Shown: positions 8,288-17,865, counted from the first letter of the stretch. The stretch: DNA of 64,000 nucleotides from Aromatoleum tolulyticum (GCF_900156155.1 NZ_FTMD01000023.1:1-64000), one strand, 5' to 3'. A program made the numbers and translations. The notes: generated by a model from the sequence alone, not told the origin.

Positions 8288-9403
8288 ATGTTGGGCAAGG
8301 GCAGGGGAATTCGCGCGTTCGCGTGCGTGTTGGCGATGCTGGTTGCGGGAACGGCGTTCGCCGCGGAACGGCTGAAGGATCTGGCGACGATCGCCGGCGT
8401 GCGCGAGAACCAGCTCGTCGGCTACGGCCTCGTGATCGGTCTCGACGGCAGCGGCGACCAGACGACGCAGACGCCCTTCACGGTGCAGAGCATCATCAAC
8501 ATGCTCGGCAACATGGGGGTGACGCTGCCGCCGGGCACGAACCTGCAGCTCAAGAACGTCGCCGCAGTCATGGCCACCGCGAGCCTGCCGCCGTTTGCGC
8601 GGCCCGGGCAGCAGATCGACGTCACTGTGTCGTCGATCGGCAATGCGAAGAGCCTGCGTGGCGGCACGCTGGTGATGACGCCGCTGAAGGGCGCCGACGG
8701 CCAGGTGTATGGCGTCGCGCAGGGCAATCTGCTGGTGGGTGGGGCAGGGGCTGCGGGCGGAGGCGCGTCGCAGACGATCAACCACCTGTCGGCCGGGCGG
8801 ATTCCCGGCGGCGCGACGGTCGAGCGTGCCGTGCCGACTGCGCTCGCACAGGGCGAGTTCGTAACCTTCGAGCTCAAGGACACCGATTTCGGCACCGCCC
8901 GCCGCGTCGTCGATGCGATCAACCTGGCGACCTCCACCGGCACCGCGCAGGCGCTCGACGGACGCAGCATCCAGGTGCGCGCGCCGCTCGATCCCTCCGA
9001 CCGCGTGGCCTTCCTCGGCAAGCTCGAGAATCTCGAAGTCACGCCGGTGCTGCAGGCGGCGAAGGTGATCGTGAATTCGCGCACCGGCTCGGTCGTGATG
9101 AATCAGGCCGTGACGCTGCAGAACGTCGCGGTCGCGCACGGCAATCTGACCGTCACGGTGGGGGTCGATACCGCGGTGAGCCAGCCGGCGCCGTTGTCCG
9201 GCGGGCGGACGGTGACGACGCAGAGCGGATCGGTCGATATCAAGCAGGGCCAGGGCACGCTGCATAACGTGCGCAGCGGCGCGAACCTCGCCGAGGTCGT
9301 GAAGGCGCTGAACACGCTCGGCGCCACACCGATGGATCTCGTGAGCATCCTGCAGGCGATGAAGGCTGCCGGGTCCTTGCGCGCGGAGCTGGAGGTGATC
9401 TGA
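8288..9403 (+). CDS. flgI: FlgI, P-ring protein
   Basis: The 371-residue protein has a signal peptide ending AGTAFA then AERLKD. The FlgI blocks follow: LATIAGVRENQLVGYGLVIGLDGSGDQ, TPFTVQSIINMLGNMGVTLPPG, KNVAAVMATASLPPFARPGQQIDV and the closing MDLVSILQAMKAAGSLRAELEVI. FlgI forms the periplasmic P ring at the peptidoglycan layer, helped by FlgA. The frame is open upstream into flgH. GGGAG at 8277-8281 favours the second of two adjacent ATG codons (8288), with 8285 as the alternative. Confidence 0.96.
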   Translation: MLGKGRGIRAFACVLAMLVAGTAFAAERLKDLATIAGVRENQLVGYGLVIGLDGSGDQTTQTPFTVQSIINMLGNMGVTLPPGTNLQLKNVAAVMATASLPPFARPGQQIDVTVSSIGNAKSLRGGTLVMTPLKGADGQVYGVAQGNLLVGGAGAAGGGASQTINHLSAGRIPGGATVERAVPTALAQGEFVTFELKDTDFGTARRVVDAINLATSTGTAQALDGRSIQVRAPLDPSDRVAFLGKLENLEVTPVLQAAKVIVNSRTGSVVMNQAVTLQNVAVAHGNLTVTVGVDTAVSQPAPLSGGRTVTTQSGSVDIKQGQGTLHNVRSGANLAEVVKALNTLGATPMDLVSILQAMKAAGSLRAELEVI

Positions 9404-9404
9404 C

Positions 9405-10418
9405 ATGGTTGCCGCCACCCAGATCAACGCGATGGATCCGCGGGCGCTCGCGGACATGAAGCGGCTGGCGCGCGACGGCAACTCGCCCGAGGGGCTGCGC
9501 GCGGCGGCCAAGCAGTTCGAGGCGCTGTTCATGCAGATGGTGCTGAAGTCGATGCGCGATGCGACGCCGTCGACAGGGATGTTCGACAGCGACCAGACGC
9601 GGCTCTTCCAAGCGCTGCAGGACCAGCAGATGGCGATGAACATGGCGCAGGGGCGCGGTGTCGGCCTCGCCGACGCGATCGTCCGCCAGCTTGGCGGCGA
9701 AGCCCCGGCACAGGCTGCAGCGGGTGAGGGCAGCTTCGATGTGTCGCGCATTCCGCGGCGGGCGGCAATCGTTGCCGGCGGCGAGTTGCCGGCGGCAAAC
9801 CCCGCCGTCGATGCCGACGAACTGGCGGAGTTTGCCGCCCGGCTCGGTGCGGTAATCGGCAAGCCGCGCAGCGAGACCGACGGGCTTCGGGGGGCGGGTG
9901 ATGCAGGGGAAGCAGCGGAGGTGCAATCGTCGCCGCGCCCGGTTCCCGAAGGCGCACGCGAGTTCGTCAATCGCGTGTGGGCGCATGCCGGCGAAGCCAG
10001 CCGCAGCACGGGTATCCCGGCGCATTTCATGGTCGGGCAGGCGGCGCTGGAGACCGGCTGGGGGCGCGGCGAGCTGCGCCGCGCGGACGGTTCGCCGAGT
10101 TACAACCTCTTCAATATCAAGGCCGGGCCGAACTGGAAGGGCGCGGTGGTCGAGGTGCCGGTGACCGAGTACGCGAACGGCCGTCCGTACACGGAAACCG
10201 CGCGTTTCCGCGCCTACGGTTCGTATGCCGAGGCGTTCCGCGATTACGCGAGCCTGCTGCGCGGCAATCCGCGCTATGCGGAAGTGCTGGGTCAGACCGA
10301 CGCCGCGGGTTTCGCGCGCAGCCTGCAGCAGGCGGGCTACGCGAGCGATCCCATGTACGCCGACAAGCTCACGCGCATCATCGGCGGCGCCACGCTGCGC
10401 ACGGCCCTGGCGGGCTGA
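9405..10418 (+). CDS. flgJ: FlgJ, rod-cap and peptidoglycan hydrolase
   Basis: The 337-residue protein has both FlgJ modules. The N-terminal rod-binding domain (about 10-100) includes KQFEALFMQMVLKSMRDA. The C-terminal glucosaminidase-type domain (about 185-335) includes VGQAALETGWGRGEL, whose Glu216 fits the catalytic acid, SYNLFNIKAG, and AFRDYASLLRGNPRYAEVL. FlgJ caps the rod and opens the peptidoglycan for it. A proline- and alanine-rich linker joins the two domains. It starts 1 nt after flgI ends. Confidence 0.96.
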   Translation: MVAATQINAMDPRALADMKRLARDGNSPEGLRAAAKQFEALFMQMVLKSMRDATPSTGMFDSDQTRLFQALQDQQMAMNMAQGRGVGLADAIVRQLGGEAPAQAAAGEGSFDVSRIPRRAAIVAGGELPAANPAVDADELAEFAARLGAVIGKPRSETDGLRGAGDAGEAAEVQSSPRPVPEGAREFVNRVWAHAGEASRSTGIPAHFMVGQAALETGWGRGELRRADGSPSYNLFNIKAGPNWKGAVVEVPVTEYANGRPYTETARFRAYGSYAEAFRDYASLLRGNPRYAEVLGQTDAAGFARSLQQAGYASDPMYADKLTRIIGGATLRTALAG

Positions 10419-10431
10419 GTTCGTTGCTGGC

Positions 10432-10458
10432 AAAAGTTTTGCTTAGTAATGCCGTAAG
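10432..10458 (+). promoter_or_regulatory. Sigma-28 (FliA) promoter upstream of flgK
   Basis: AAAAGTTT (10432-10439) is followed after exactly 11 nt by GCCGTAAG (10451-10458). This compares with the consensus TAAAGTTT-N11-GCCGATAA. Transcription would start near 10465, giving a short leader before the flgK ATG at 10483. It would let flgK and flgL be boosted as late genes, as in enteric bacteria. Confidence 0.65.
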
Positions 10459-10482
10459 AGCAGCGGTAACGAGGGAAACATC

Positions 10483-11928
10483 ATGGCTGGACTACTGAGC
10501 ATCGGTCTGACGGGCATCAACAGTTCGCAAGCGAACCTGTTGACGACCAGCCATAACATCACGAACGCCAACACGCCGGGATTCAACCGCCAGACGACGA
10601 TCCTGACCACGGCGGATCCGTTCTTCTCCGGGGCCGGCTTCTTCGGCCAGGGCGTCGAGGTCGATGGCGTGCGGCGCCAGTACGACCAGTTCCTCAGCCA
10701 GCAGGTGCTCAATGCATCCGCGCGCAAGGAGGAATTTGCCGCCTACAACACGCAGATCTCGCAGATCGACAACTTGCTCGCCGACACGAGCTCGGGCCTC
10801 TCGCCCGCGCTGGCCGACTTTTTCGCCGGTGTGCAGGACGTGGCGACGAATCCGTCGAGCCTCCCGGCACGCCAGGCGCTCATCTCCAGCGCGGAGTCGC
10901 TCGCATCGCGCTTCAATGCCCTCGATACGCGGCTGAGCGAGATCCGCGACATCAACGAGGGACAGATCGTCAGCACGGTCGATTCGATCAACGCCTATGC
11001 GCGCCAGATCTCGGACATCAACGAGCGCATCGCGCTGGCGCAGGTGGGCGGGACCTCGATCCCCGCGAACGATCTGCTGGACCAGCGCGATAACCTCGTC
11101 GCAGAGCTCAACAAGCTGGTGAAGGTGAGCACGACGACCGAATCGGACGGCTCGCTCAGCGTGTTCATCGGCAGCGGTCAGCCGCTGGTGGTTGGCACTG
11201 CGGTATCGCAGCTTGTCGTCGAAGCGGATTCGTCGGTGCCGTCCGATCCCTTCCGCGGCGAGATCCGCCTTGCGACGCTCGGCGGTGGCTCGGTGCTGAT
11301 GCCCGATTCGGTGCTTACCGGGGGCCAGCTCGGCGGGATGCTGAGATTCCGCAACGAGACGCTCAACGCAGCGCGCGAACAACTGGGCGATCTCGCGATC
11401 GCGGTGGCATCCGAGTTCAACACGATCCATGCCGCGGGATACGACCTCGACGGGACGACCACCGGCATCGCCTTCTTCAAGGATCTGAGCAGTTTCGCCG
11501 CCACCGACCTCGGGCGCCGGGAGGCAGCCGGGGCTTTTGCCGTCGTGCTCACCGATCCGCGCAAGGTCGCGGCTTCGGGGGCGCCGACGGGCACCGTGGG
11601 GGCGGGCGGGAGCAACAACGAGAATGCGCTGAGACTCGCCGCGCTGCAGACGGAAAAGGTCATGAACGGCGACACGGCGACTTTCCAGTCGGCTTACGCG
11701 CAATTGGTCAGCTTCGTCGGCAACAAGACCCGCGAGGTGCAGATCGGCGAGCGCAGCCAGGAATCGCAGCTGCAGCAGGCGATCGACGCGCAGCAGGCCC
11801 TTTCGGGGGTGAATCTCGACGAAGAGGCGGCCAACCTTATCCGCTTCCAGCAGTCCTACCAGGCAGCGGCGCGGGTCATGTCCGTGGCGGGGACGCTGTT
11901 CGACGAAATCCTGTCGATTTCGCGTTGA
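10483..11928 (+). CDS. flgK: FlgK, hook-filament junction protein 1
   Basis: The 481-residue protein begins MAGLLSIGLTGINSSQANLL and then TTSHNITNANTPGFNRQTTIL, the axial N-terminal motif of FlgK. It ends with SGVNLDEEAANLIRFQQSYQAAARVMSVAGTLFDEIL, the matching C-terminal D0 helix. FlgK forms the first junction ring between hook and filament and is escorted by FlgN. Length is somewhat short of enteric FlgK (about 545), as expected for a smaller variable region. It has its own sigma-28-like promoter and is followed by flgL after 13 nt. Confidence 0.96.
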   Translation: MAGLLSIGLTGINSSQANLLTTSHNITNANTPGFNRQTTILTTADPFFSGAGFFGQGVEVDGVRRQYDQFLSQQVLNASARKEEFAAYNTQISQIDNLLADTSSGLSPALADFFAGVQDVATNPSSLPARQALISSAESLASRFNALDTRLSEIRDINEGQIVSTVDSINAYARQISDINERIALAQVGGTSIPANDLLDQRDNLVAELNKLVKVSTTTESDGSLSVFIGSGQPLVVGTAVSQLVVEADSSVPSDPFRGEIRLATLGGGSVLMPDSVLTGGQLGGMLRFRNETLNAAREQLGDLAIAVASEFNTIHAAGYDLDGTTTGIAFFKDLSSFAATDLGRREAAGAFAVVLTDPRKVAASGAPTGTVGAGGSNNENALRLAALQTEKVMNGDTATFQSAYAQLVSFVGNKTREVQIGERSQESQLQQAIDAQQALSGVNLDEEAANLIRFQQSYQAAARVMSVAGTLFDEILSISR

Positions 11929-11941
11929 GCGGGGTGACATC

Positions 11942-12886
11942 ATGAGAATCTCGACCGGAATGATCTTCGACGCGGGCCGCAACTCGATGATGCGGCAGAG
12001 CGCGGATCTCCTGCATACACAGCAGCAGCTATCCTCGGGACGTCGCATCCTGAGCCCGTCGGACGACCCGATCGGCGCATCGCGCGCGCTCGAAGTGACG
12101 CAATCGAAGAGCGTCAACACGCAGTTCCAGACCAACCAGGGCTATGCGAAGGATGCACTGGCATCGCTCGAGAGCAATCTCGGCAGCATCACGGACATCC
12201 TGACCTACGTTCGCACGCGCGCGGTGGAGGCGGGCAACCCGGCATTCAGCTCCAGCGAGCACGCGGCGATCGCGACCGACCTCGAGGCGCAGTTCAATTC
12301 GCTGCTCGGCATCGCCAACAGCAAGGATGCGACCGGGGATTTCCAGTTCTCCGGCTATCAGTCGGCGCAGCCGGCCTTTTCCGGTGGTGCGACGGTACCG
12401 GCGGCCGGACCCGGCCCGGTGATCTACGACGGCGATGGCGGCGAGCGCAGCATGCAGGTCGGTTCCACTCGCGTCATGCCGGTGGCCGAGCCCGGCAGCA
12501 AGGTGTTCATGGCCGATTCCGTGACCGGCGAGTCGCAGGTGTTCGGCGCAATTTCACAGTTCATCACCGAGCTGCGCAAGGATCCGGCCGATCCGACGCG
12601 CGATATCGCTGCCGCGGTTTCCCAGGCGATCGGCGACATGGATGCGGCGCTCGAGAACGTCAGTACAATACGGGCCTCGGTCGGTTCGCGCATGGTGGAA
12701 CTCGACGCGCTGGGCGAACTGGCTGCAGCCCAGGGCCAGCAGTATGCCGAGACGTTGTCGCGGTTGCAGGACCTCGACTACAACGAGGCGATCACGCGCT
12801 TCTCCCAGCAGCAGACGATTCTCGAGGCCGCACAGCAGTCCTACGTGCGCGTGACGGGGCTGTCGCTCTTCAATCTGCTCGGCTGA
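11942..12886 (+). CDS. flgL: FlgL, hook-filament junction protein 3
   Basis: The 314-residue flagellin-like protein starts MRISTGMIFDAGRNSMMRQS. It carries the N-terminal coiled coil LLHTQQQLSSGRRILSPSDDP and ends with RLQDLDYNEAITRFSQQQTILEAAQQSYVRVTGLSLFNLLG. FlgL is the second junction protein, between FlgK and flagellin, and is also an FlgN client. The gene is the last recognised structural gene of the plus-strand flg operon. Confidence 0.96.
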   Translation: MRISTGMIFDAGRNSMMRQSADLLHTQQQLSSGRRILSPSDDPIGASRALEVTQSKSVNTQFQTNQGYAKDALASLESNLGSITDILTYVRTRAVEAGNPAFSSSEHAAIATDLEAQFNSLLGIANSKDATGDFQFSGYQSAQPAFSGGATVPAAGPGPVIYDGDGGERSMQVGSTRVMPVAEPGSKVFMADSVTGESQVFGAISQFITELRKDPADPTRDIAAAVSQAIGDMDAALENVSTIRASVGSRMVELDALGELAAAQGQQYAETLSRLQDLDYNEAITRFSQQQTILEAAQQSYVRVTGLSLFNLLG

Positions 12887-12896
12887 GGTCCCGAAC

Positions 12897-13355
12897 GTGT
12901 TCCGCGTGCCTGCCCGCCTCGCCCTGTGCCTGATCGTGCCAGCCTTCGCAGGTTGCGCGCTGCTGCAGGATCACGGTACGAAGGTGGCCGCGGGGGTGGG
13001 GGCCGCGATCACGGCTTCGGAACTGGACCTGTTCGAGCCCGAGTTCATCGGCGGGGCGTTGATCGCCTATGCGATCTACGATCCGCTGGCGCCGACCTGG
13101 GATATCTCGGTGACCCGGCTCGACGAGGAGCGCGTGCGCTTCGATCTGCGCATGAAGAGGCTGGTCACGGGCGGCGAGGGCGAGGCGCGCCAGGTCTTCA
13201 TCCGCAATGCGCGGGAAATCGCTGAATCCAAAGGTCTTGCCGGCTTCGACGTGATGCGTTTCGAGGAAGGTATCGACTCCACCCGTCCATTCGCGCGCCG
13301 CATCGCGAGCGGCGAAGTGCGCTACCTGCGTTCGCGCACCTTCCCCGGCATCTGA
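12897..13355 (+). CDS. Putative lipoprotein after flgL, unknown function
   Basis: The 152-residue protein has a GTG start with GAGGT 7 nt upstream. A lipoprotein signal follows (LCLIVPAFAGC, Cys20 as the lipid attachment site). A short hydrophobic, glycine- and alanine-rich stretch (about 30-65) is followed by a charged soluble domain containing RVRFDLRMKRLVTGGEGEA. I do not recognise a named family. It lies 10 nt after flgL, so it is probably co-transcribed with the late flgKL genes, and it converges on fliR with only 6 nt between the stops. An accessory envelope role in motility is an inference from position alone. Confidence 0.7.
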   Translation: MFRVPARLALCLIVPAFAGCALLQDHGTKVAAGVGAAITASELDLFEPEFIGGALIAYAIYDPLAPTWDISVTRLDEERVRFDLRMKRLVTGGEGEARQVFIRNAREIAESKGLAGFDVMRFEEGIDSTRPFARRIASGEVRYLRSRTFPGI

Positions 13356-13361
13356 ACCCGC

Positions 13362-14141
13362 CTAGACGAAGGCACGCAGCAGCCGGTCTATGCCGTCGAA
13401 GCCGGATTCGAAGATGCGCTGCAGCACCGGCGCAAAGCTTCCCATGCTCAGCAGCAGCACCACGAACCCCACCGAAAGCGTCACCGGAAAGCCCACGGCG
13501 AAGAGGTTGAGCTGCGGTGCCGCGCGCGTGAGCACGCCGAGTGCGGTGTTGGTGATGAGCAGCGCCGCGACCATGGGCAGGGCCAGCAGCAGGCCCGACG
13601 CGAACATCACGGCGGCGTAGGACGCGACCAGCAGCCACCCTTCGCCCTTGGGTAGCTTGCCGACGGGGAGCCATTCGAAGCTCGCGACGACGACGTTCAC
13701 GAGCATCAGGTGGCCGTTCATCGCAACGAACACGAGCAGCGTGAGCAGGCCGAGGAACTCGGCGATCACCGACGTCTGGCCGCCGGTCTGCGGACTGAAG
13801 AACACCGCGAAGGACAGGCCCATCTGCAGGCCGATCATCTCGCCCGCGACGTCCACCGCGGCGAACATCAGCCGCATCATGAAGCCCATGGCGATGCCGA
13901 TGAAGGCCTGCTGGGCGAGCAGGGCCAGCGCCAGCATGGAATCGGCTGGCACCTCGGGCATGGGCGGCAGGGCGGGGAGCACGGCCATCGCCATCGCCAG
14001 GCCGACGGCCAGGCGGATGCGCACGGGCACCATGCGGTTGCTGAACAGCGGGGCGGCGCTCACCAGCCCGAGCAGGCGCGCGAGCGGGAACATCAGGGCC
14101 GCGAGCCAGGCGTCGAGCTGGGCCGAAGTGACGCTCAGCAT
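13362..14141 (-). CDS. fliR: FliR, flagellar export gate membrane protein
   Basis: The 259-residue protein is strongly hydrophobic with about six predicted membrane segments. FliR-typical motifs are FPLARLLGLVSAAPLFSNRMVPVRIRLAVGLAMAM near the N-terminus and GMGFMMRLMFAAVDVAGEMIGLQMGLSFA-like sequence in the middle. FliR joins FliP and FliQ in the export gate core. It is the last gene of the fliF-to-fliR operon, 8 nt after fliQ, and converges with the lipoprotein gene. Confidence 0.95.
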   Translation of the reverse strand: MLSVTSAQLDAWLAALMFPLARLLGLVSAAPLFSNRMVPVRIRLAVGLAMAMAVLPALPPMPEVPADSMLALALLAQQAFIGIAMGFMMRLMFAAVDVAGEMIGLQMGLSFAVFFSPQTGGQTSVIAEFLGLLTLLVFVAMNGHLMLVNVVVASFEWLPVGKLPKGEGWLLVASYAAVMFASGLLLALPMVAALLITNTALGVLTRAAPQLNLFAVGFPVTLSVGFVVLLLSMGSFAPVLQRIFESGFDGIDRLLRAFV

Positions 14142-14149
14142 CGCCGGCG

Positions 14150-14419
14150 CTATCCGATCATTGTCGGTATCGACTCGAGCAGGCGCCGCGTGAAGTCGGT
14201 GATCAGGGCGATCATCCAGTGGCCGGCGACGACCATCGTGACGAACACCGCGATGAGCTTGGGCACGAAGGTCAGCGTCATCTCGTTGATCTGCGTCGCG
14301 GCCTGGAAGACGCTGACGATCAGGCCGGTGATCAGCGCGGCGAGGAACATCGGTGCGGCCAGCATCAGGGTCATTTCGACGGCCTGGCGGCCGATATCGA
14401 CGACGGTACCCGGGGTCAT
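14150..14419 (-). CDS. fliQ: FliQ, flagellar export gate membrane protein
   Basis: The 89-residue protein has two membrane helices (about 17-38 and 53-75) and the FliQ pattern VSVFQAATQINEMTLTFVPK between them. The frame is open upstream. The ATG at 14419 gives the family length and leaves a 16-nt gap to fliP. FliQ packs with FliP and FliR in the export gate. Confidence 0.95.
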   Translation of the reverse strand: MTPGTVVDIGRQAVEMTLMLAAPMFLAALITGLIVSVFQAATQINEMTLTFVPKLIAVFVTMVVAGHWMIALITDFTRRLLESIPTMIG

Positions 14420-14435
14420 GGCGAAATCTCCTGTC

Positions 14436-15194
14436 TTATACCGCGAAGCTGCCGACCAGCGACCCGATGAGCAGGGTCCAGCCATCGACCAGCACGAACA
14501 GCATGATCTTGAACGGCAGCGAAACGATCACCGGCGACATCATCATCATGCCCATGGACATCAGCACCGACGCGACCACCATGTCGATGATGAGGAAGGG
14601 GATGAACACGAGGAAGCCGATCTGGAAGGCGGTCTTCAGCTCCGACGTGACGAAGGCCGGCACGACGACGCGCATCGGCAGGTCCTCGGCCTTTTCGACC
14701 GGCGCCGTCTTCGACAGCTTGGCGAACAGCGCGATATCCGGTTCGCGCACCTGCTTGAGCATGAAGGCCTTCACGGGCACCGTGGCGCGCTCGAGGGCCT
14801 GGTCGAACTGGATCTCGTTGCGCGACATCGGCAGGTAGGCGTCGTTGTACACCTTGTCGGCGATCGGCGACATGATGAAAAAGGTGAGGAACAGCGCCAG
14901 GCCGAGCAGCACCTGGTTGGGCGGCGAAGTCTGCGTGCCCATCGCCGTGCGCAGCAGCGCGAAGACGATGATGATGCGCGTGAAGCTCGTCATCATCAGC
15001 ACCACCGAGGGCAGGAAGCTCAACGAGGTGAGCAGCAGCAGGGTCTGCACGCTCAGGCTGTAGGTCGTGCCGCCGCCCGGCGCCGGTGCGCCGGTGACGG
15101 CCGGCAGACCCTGGGCGCCGGCCGCGATCGGCAGAAGCAGCAGGGCGAACGGAGCGAGTGCGCGGATCAGCGCGGAGCGGGCGTCATTTCGCAT
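14436..15194 (-). CDS. fliP: FliP, flagellar export gate membrane protein
   Basis: The 252-residue protein has a cleavable signal ([12 protein letters not shown]) and the strongly conserved FliP core. Motifs are [93 protein letters not shown] and [15 protein letters not shown]. FliP builds the export pore. Its start lies inside fliO (11-nt overlap), pointing to translational coupling. Confidence 0.97.
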   Translation of the reverse strand: MRNDARSALIRALAPFALLLLPIAAGAQGLPAVTGAPAPGGGTTYSLSVQTLLLLTSLSFLPSVVLMMTSFTRIIIVFALLRTAMGTQTSPPNQVLLGLALFLTFFIMSPIADKVYNDAYLPMSRNEIQFDQALERATVPVKAFMLKQVREPDIALFAKLSKTAPVEKAEDLPMRVVVPAFVTSELKTAFQIGFLVFIPFLIIDMVVASVLMSMGMMMMSPVIVSLPFKIMLFVLVDGWTLLIGSLVGSFAV

Positions 15195-15657
15195 CGTTGC
15201 GACGCTCCATCGAACGCTTCAGCCAGCCCTGGAAGTCCCCGAACGGCCCGGAGATCGGCGGCGCACCCGGCGATGTGTTCTGCAGCGTGTCCGCGGGCAG
15301 CGTGTGCAGCGTGCGGACGTTGGTCGGCGTGACCCCCAGCACCAGCACCTGTCCGCCGACTTCGACGAGCACCACGCGCTCGCGCGGGCCGACGGGCACG
15401 GCGCCGAGCACGCGGAGTCCGGCGGCGGCCCCGTGCGGCGCCGAGAGCTTCTTGATCAGCCACAGGCAGCCCAGCAGCAGGCCGAGGACCACCGTGAGGC
15501 CCAGCAGCATCTGGCCGAGGCCGTCGGTGATGCCGGGGGCTGCCGGGACTGCCGCGTCCGCGGCGAAGAGCGGCGTGGCCGCGGCGGCCAGGAAGGGCGG
15601 CGCGAGGCGGACGGGCGCGGGAAGTTTCGGAAATTGCGTCACGGTGGATCTGCGCAT
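15184..15657 (-). CDS. fliO: FliO, export gate assembly protein
   Basis: The 157-residue protein (from the ATG at 15657) has an N-terminal signal-like region, one strong membrane helix ([21 protein letters not shown]) and then the soluble FliO domain ([39 protein letters not shown]). FliO helps FliP assemble and is poorly conserved in sequence. Identification uses this motif and its place between fliN and fliP. The start is uncertain: the frame is open to 15729 and no strong ribosome-binding site is visible. Confidence 0.88.
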   Translation of the reverse strand: MRRSTVTQFPKLPAPVRLAPPFLAAAATPLFAADAAVPAAPGITDGLGQMLLGLTVVLGLLLGCLWLIKKLSAPHGAAAGLRVLGAVPVGPRERVVLVEVGGQVLVLGVTPTNVRTLHTLPADTLQNTSPGAPPISGPFGDFQGWLKRSMERRNDAK

Positions 15658-15802
15658 CTTGGGATGGGAGAAGCTTACCCGTGCGCAGGTCTTGCCGAGG
15701 GGGCAATAAGACGGGCAAAAAGGGGACAATTCGGTGCTTTGCCGCGCGCTCGATGCGCGGGCGCGCCGCCGCGCAGGCCGCCGTTGCGGCGGCCCCGGGC
15801 GT

Positions 15803-16273
15803 TCAGCCGCGGATCTTCCGCATGCGCTCGGCGGGCGTGATGATGTCGGTCAGGCGGATGCCGAACTTGTCATTGACGACGACGACTTCGCCCTGGGCGA
15901 TCAGCGTGCCGTTCACGAGCACGTCCATCGGTTCGCCCGCCAGACCGTCGAGCTCGACCACCGAGCCGTGCGCGAGCTGCAGCAGGTTGCGGATCGAGAT
16001 CTTGGTGCGGCCCAGTTCGACGGTCAGCTGGACGGGGATGTCCAGGATCATGTCGAAGTCGTTGAGCCCGCCCGTGCGGGGGGCGGACGCGCCGAAATCC
16101 GGGAAGAGGTGGCTGGCGGGTTTCGCCTGGTAGGGCGACTCCGCTGCGGCGGCAAGGTCTGCGGCAACGCGACGCGCCTCCGCGTCCGGGCTGGTTTCGG
16201 CTGCGGCCTGTTCCATCATTGCCGCTGCCCAGTCGTCTTCGGTGACCTGGTTTTCGAGATCGTTGTCAGCCAT
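15803..16273 (-). CDS. fliN: FliN, C-ring switch protein
   Basis: The 156-residue protein has an acidic, alanine-rich N-terminal half and the SpoA/FliN domain in its last 85 residues: ILDIPVQLTVELGRTKISIRNLLQLAHGSVVELD, EPMDVLVNGTLIAQGEVVVVNDKFGIRLTDII. FliN forms the base of the C ring and binds FliH, docking the export ATPase. It overlaps the end of fliM by 8 nt. Confidence 0.96.
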   Translation of the reverse strand: MADNDLENQVTEDDWAAAMMEQAAAETSPDAEARRVAADLAAAAESPYQAKPASHLFPDFGASAPRTGGLNDFDMILDIPVQLTVELGRTKISIRNLLQLAHGSVVELDGLAGEPMDVLVNGTLIAQGEVVVVNDKFGIRLTDIITPAERMRKIRG

Positions 16274-17270
16274 TTCGGCCTCCGAGTGTTGTGGCGTCGT
16301 CGTCGTTGGCGATGAAGCGTTCGACCTTGATCGCGTAGTTCGTGCCCTGCCTGCCGTAGCTCACTTCCAGAACCGGGCTGCCGTCGACTTCGGCTTCGAG
16401 CACCTTGGGCACGTCGATCGGGATCACGTCGCCGACGCGCATATTCACGATATCGCGCAGGGTGACTTCTGCGCTGCCCAGATTGCACACCAGTTCGACA
16501 TCGGCGTTCTGCAACTGGCGCGAGAGCAGGCTGATCCAGCGGTTGTCCTGGCTCAGGTGGTCGCTTTGCATCGTCGAATAGAGCAGGTCGCGGATCGGCT
16601 CGACCATCGAGTACGGGAAGCAGATGTGCATGTCCGCCTGCGAGCCACCGAATTCGAGCGAGAAACTTGCCGAGATGACGATTTCCGACGGCGTGGCGAT
16701 GTTCGCGAACTGCGAGTTCATCTCCGAGCGGACGTACTCCATTTCGATCTTGAATACCGGAGCCCACGCCCGCGTGTATTCGGCGAATACGACGTTGAGC
16801 ATGCCCTGGATGATGCGCTGCTCGGTGGGCGTGAAGTCGCGCCCCTCGACCCGCGAATGGAAGCGGCCGTCGCCGCCGAACATGTTGTCGACGATGATGA
16901 ACACGAGGTTCGGGTCGAAGACGATCAGCCCGGTGCCGCGCAGGGGCTTGGCCAGGATGAGGTTAAGGTTCGTCGGTACCACCAGGTTGCGGACGAACTC
17001 GCCGTATTTCTGCACCTTCACCGGCCCGACCGACACTTCCGCGTTCCGGTGCATGTAGTTGAACAGCCCGATACGCAGGTAGCGGGCAAAGCGTTCGTTG
17101 ATGAGCTCCATCGTGGGCATGCGCCCACGGACGATGCGTTCCTGGGTGGCCAGGTTGTACGGACGAACGCCCGTCTGGTCCCCGAGTTCTTCTTCCTGTT
17201 CCTCGGGCTCCCCGGCGACGCCCTTCAGCAGTGCGTCGACTTCATCCTGGGAGAGAAAATCGGAAGACAT
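16266..17270 (-). CDS. fliM: FliM, C-ring switch protein binding CheY-P
   Basis: The 334-residue protein opens with the CheY-binding peptide LSQDEVDALLKG (residues 5-16). The FliM middle domain contains DNMFGGDGR, the GGxG motif for FliG binding. The C-terminal SpoA domain holds ELVCNLGSAEVTLRDIVNMRVGDVIPID. FliM lets CheY-P reverse motor rotation, though the che genes are outside the window. It overlaps fliN by 8 nt and follows fliL after 9 nt. Confidence 0.97.
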   Translation of the reverse strand: MSSDFLSQDEVDALLKGVAGEPEEQEEELGDQTGVRPYNLATQERIVRGRMPTMELINERFARYLRIGLFNYMHRNAEVSVGPVKVQKYGEFVRNLVVPTNLNLILAKPLRGTGLIVFDPNLVFIIVDNMFGGDGRFHSRVEGRDFTPTEQRIIQGMLNVVFAEYTRAWAPVFKIEMEYVRSEMNSQFANIATPSEIVISASFSLEFGGSQADMHICFPYSMVEPIRDLLYSTMQSDHLSQDNRWISLLSRQLQNADVELVCNLGSAEVTLRDIVNMRVGDVIPIDVPKVLEAEVDGSPVLEVSYGRQGTNYAIKVERFIANDDDATTLGGRNG

Positions 17271-17279
17271 GACGTCCTC

Positions 17280-17840
17280 TTACTGGATGATGAACGAGTT
17301 GAACAGCACCGCCTGGATCGGTCCGGCGGCGGGGACGCTCTTCCCGTCGCCCGCCTTTGCGGGCGGCGTGCCGAGCACGCCATTGGTGCGGCGGAGGATC
17401 TCTCCCGCCAGCGCTTCGCGTCCTTCCATCGTAGACAGTTCCGAAGGCAGTTTGCTCGACAACAGCAGATTGATCTGGTGGCGGATCTCGGGCATGAAGG
17501 CCTTGAGGTTTTCACCCGTCTTCGCATCGGCGACCCGAAGGGCCATGACGACCTGGAGGTAGCGCTCGCCTTCCGCCGGTGCGAGGTTCACGACGAATGG
17601 ATCCATCGGCACGAAGGTCGGCGGCTTGTTCAGATCGACGGCCGCGACCGCGGGAGCTTCGTCGCCGGCGGCGTCGGCCGACTGGCTCTTCTTCATCAGC
17701 AGCAGGCCCACCACCGCGACCGCGAGCAATGCCACCACGAGGACGGCGGCGATCAGCAGGATCAGGAGCTTCTTGCTCCGTTTCGGCGCCGGTGCGGGGG
17801 CTTCAGCTGCTGCGGGAGGGGGGGTAGGGGCCTTGGCCAT
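17280..17840 (-). CDS. fliL: FliL, stator-associated basal body protein
   Basis: The 186-residue inner-membrane protein has a short cytoplasmic proline- and alanine-rich N-terminus and a single membrane helix (LLILLIAAVLVVALLAVAVV, about 25-45). The periplasmic FliL domain has PTFVPMDPFVVNLAPAEGERYLQVVMALRV and PEIRHQINLLLSSKLPSELSTMEGREALAGEILRRTN. FliL surrounds or supports the stators. The ATG at 17840 has AGGAG 7 nt upstream and is preferred to the longer open frame. A 92-nt gap with a promoter-like sequence precedes it. Confidence 0.93.
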   Translation of the reverse strand: MAKAPTPPPAAAEAPAPAPKRSKKLLILLIAAVLVVALLAVAVVGLLLMKKSQSADAAGDEAPAVAAVDLNKPPTFVPMDPFVVNLAPAEGERYLQVVMALRVADAKTGENLKAFMPEIRHQINLLLSSKLPSELSTMEGREALAGEILRRTNGVLGTPPAKAGDGKSVPAAGPIQAVLFNSFIIQ

Positions 17841-17865
17841 GTAGTTCTCCTGTTTCCACAATTGA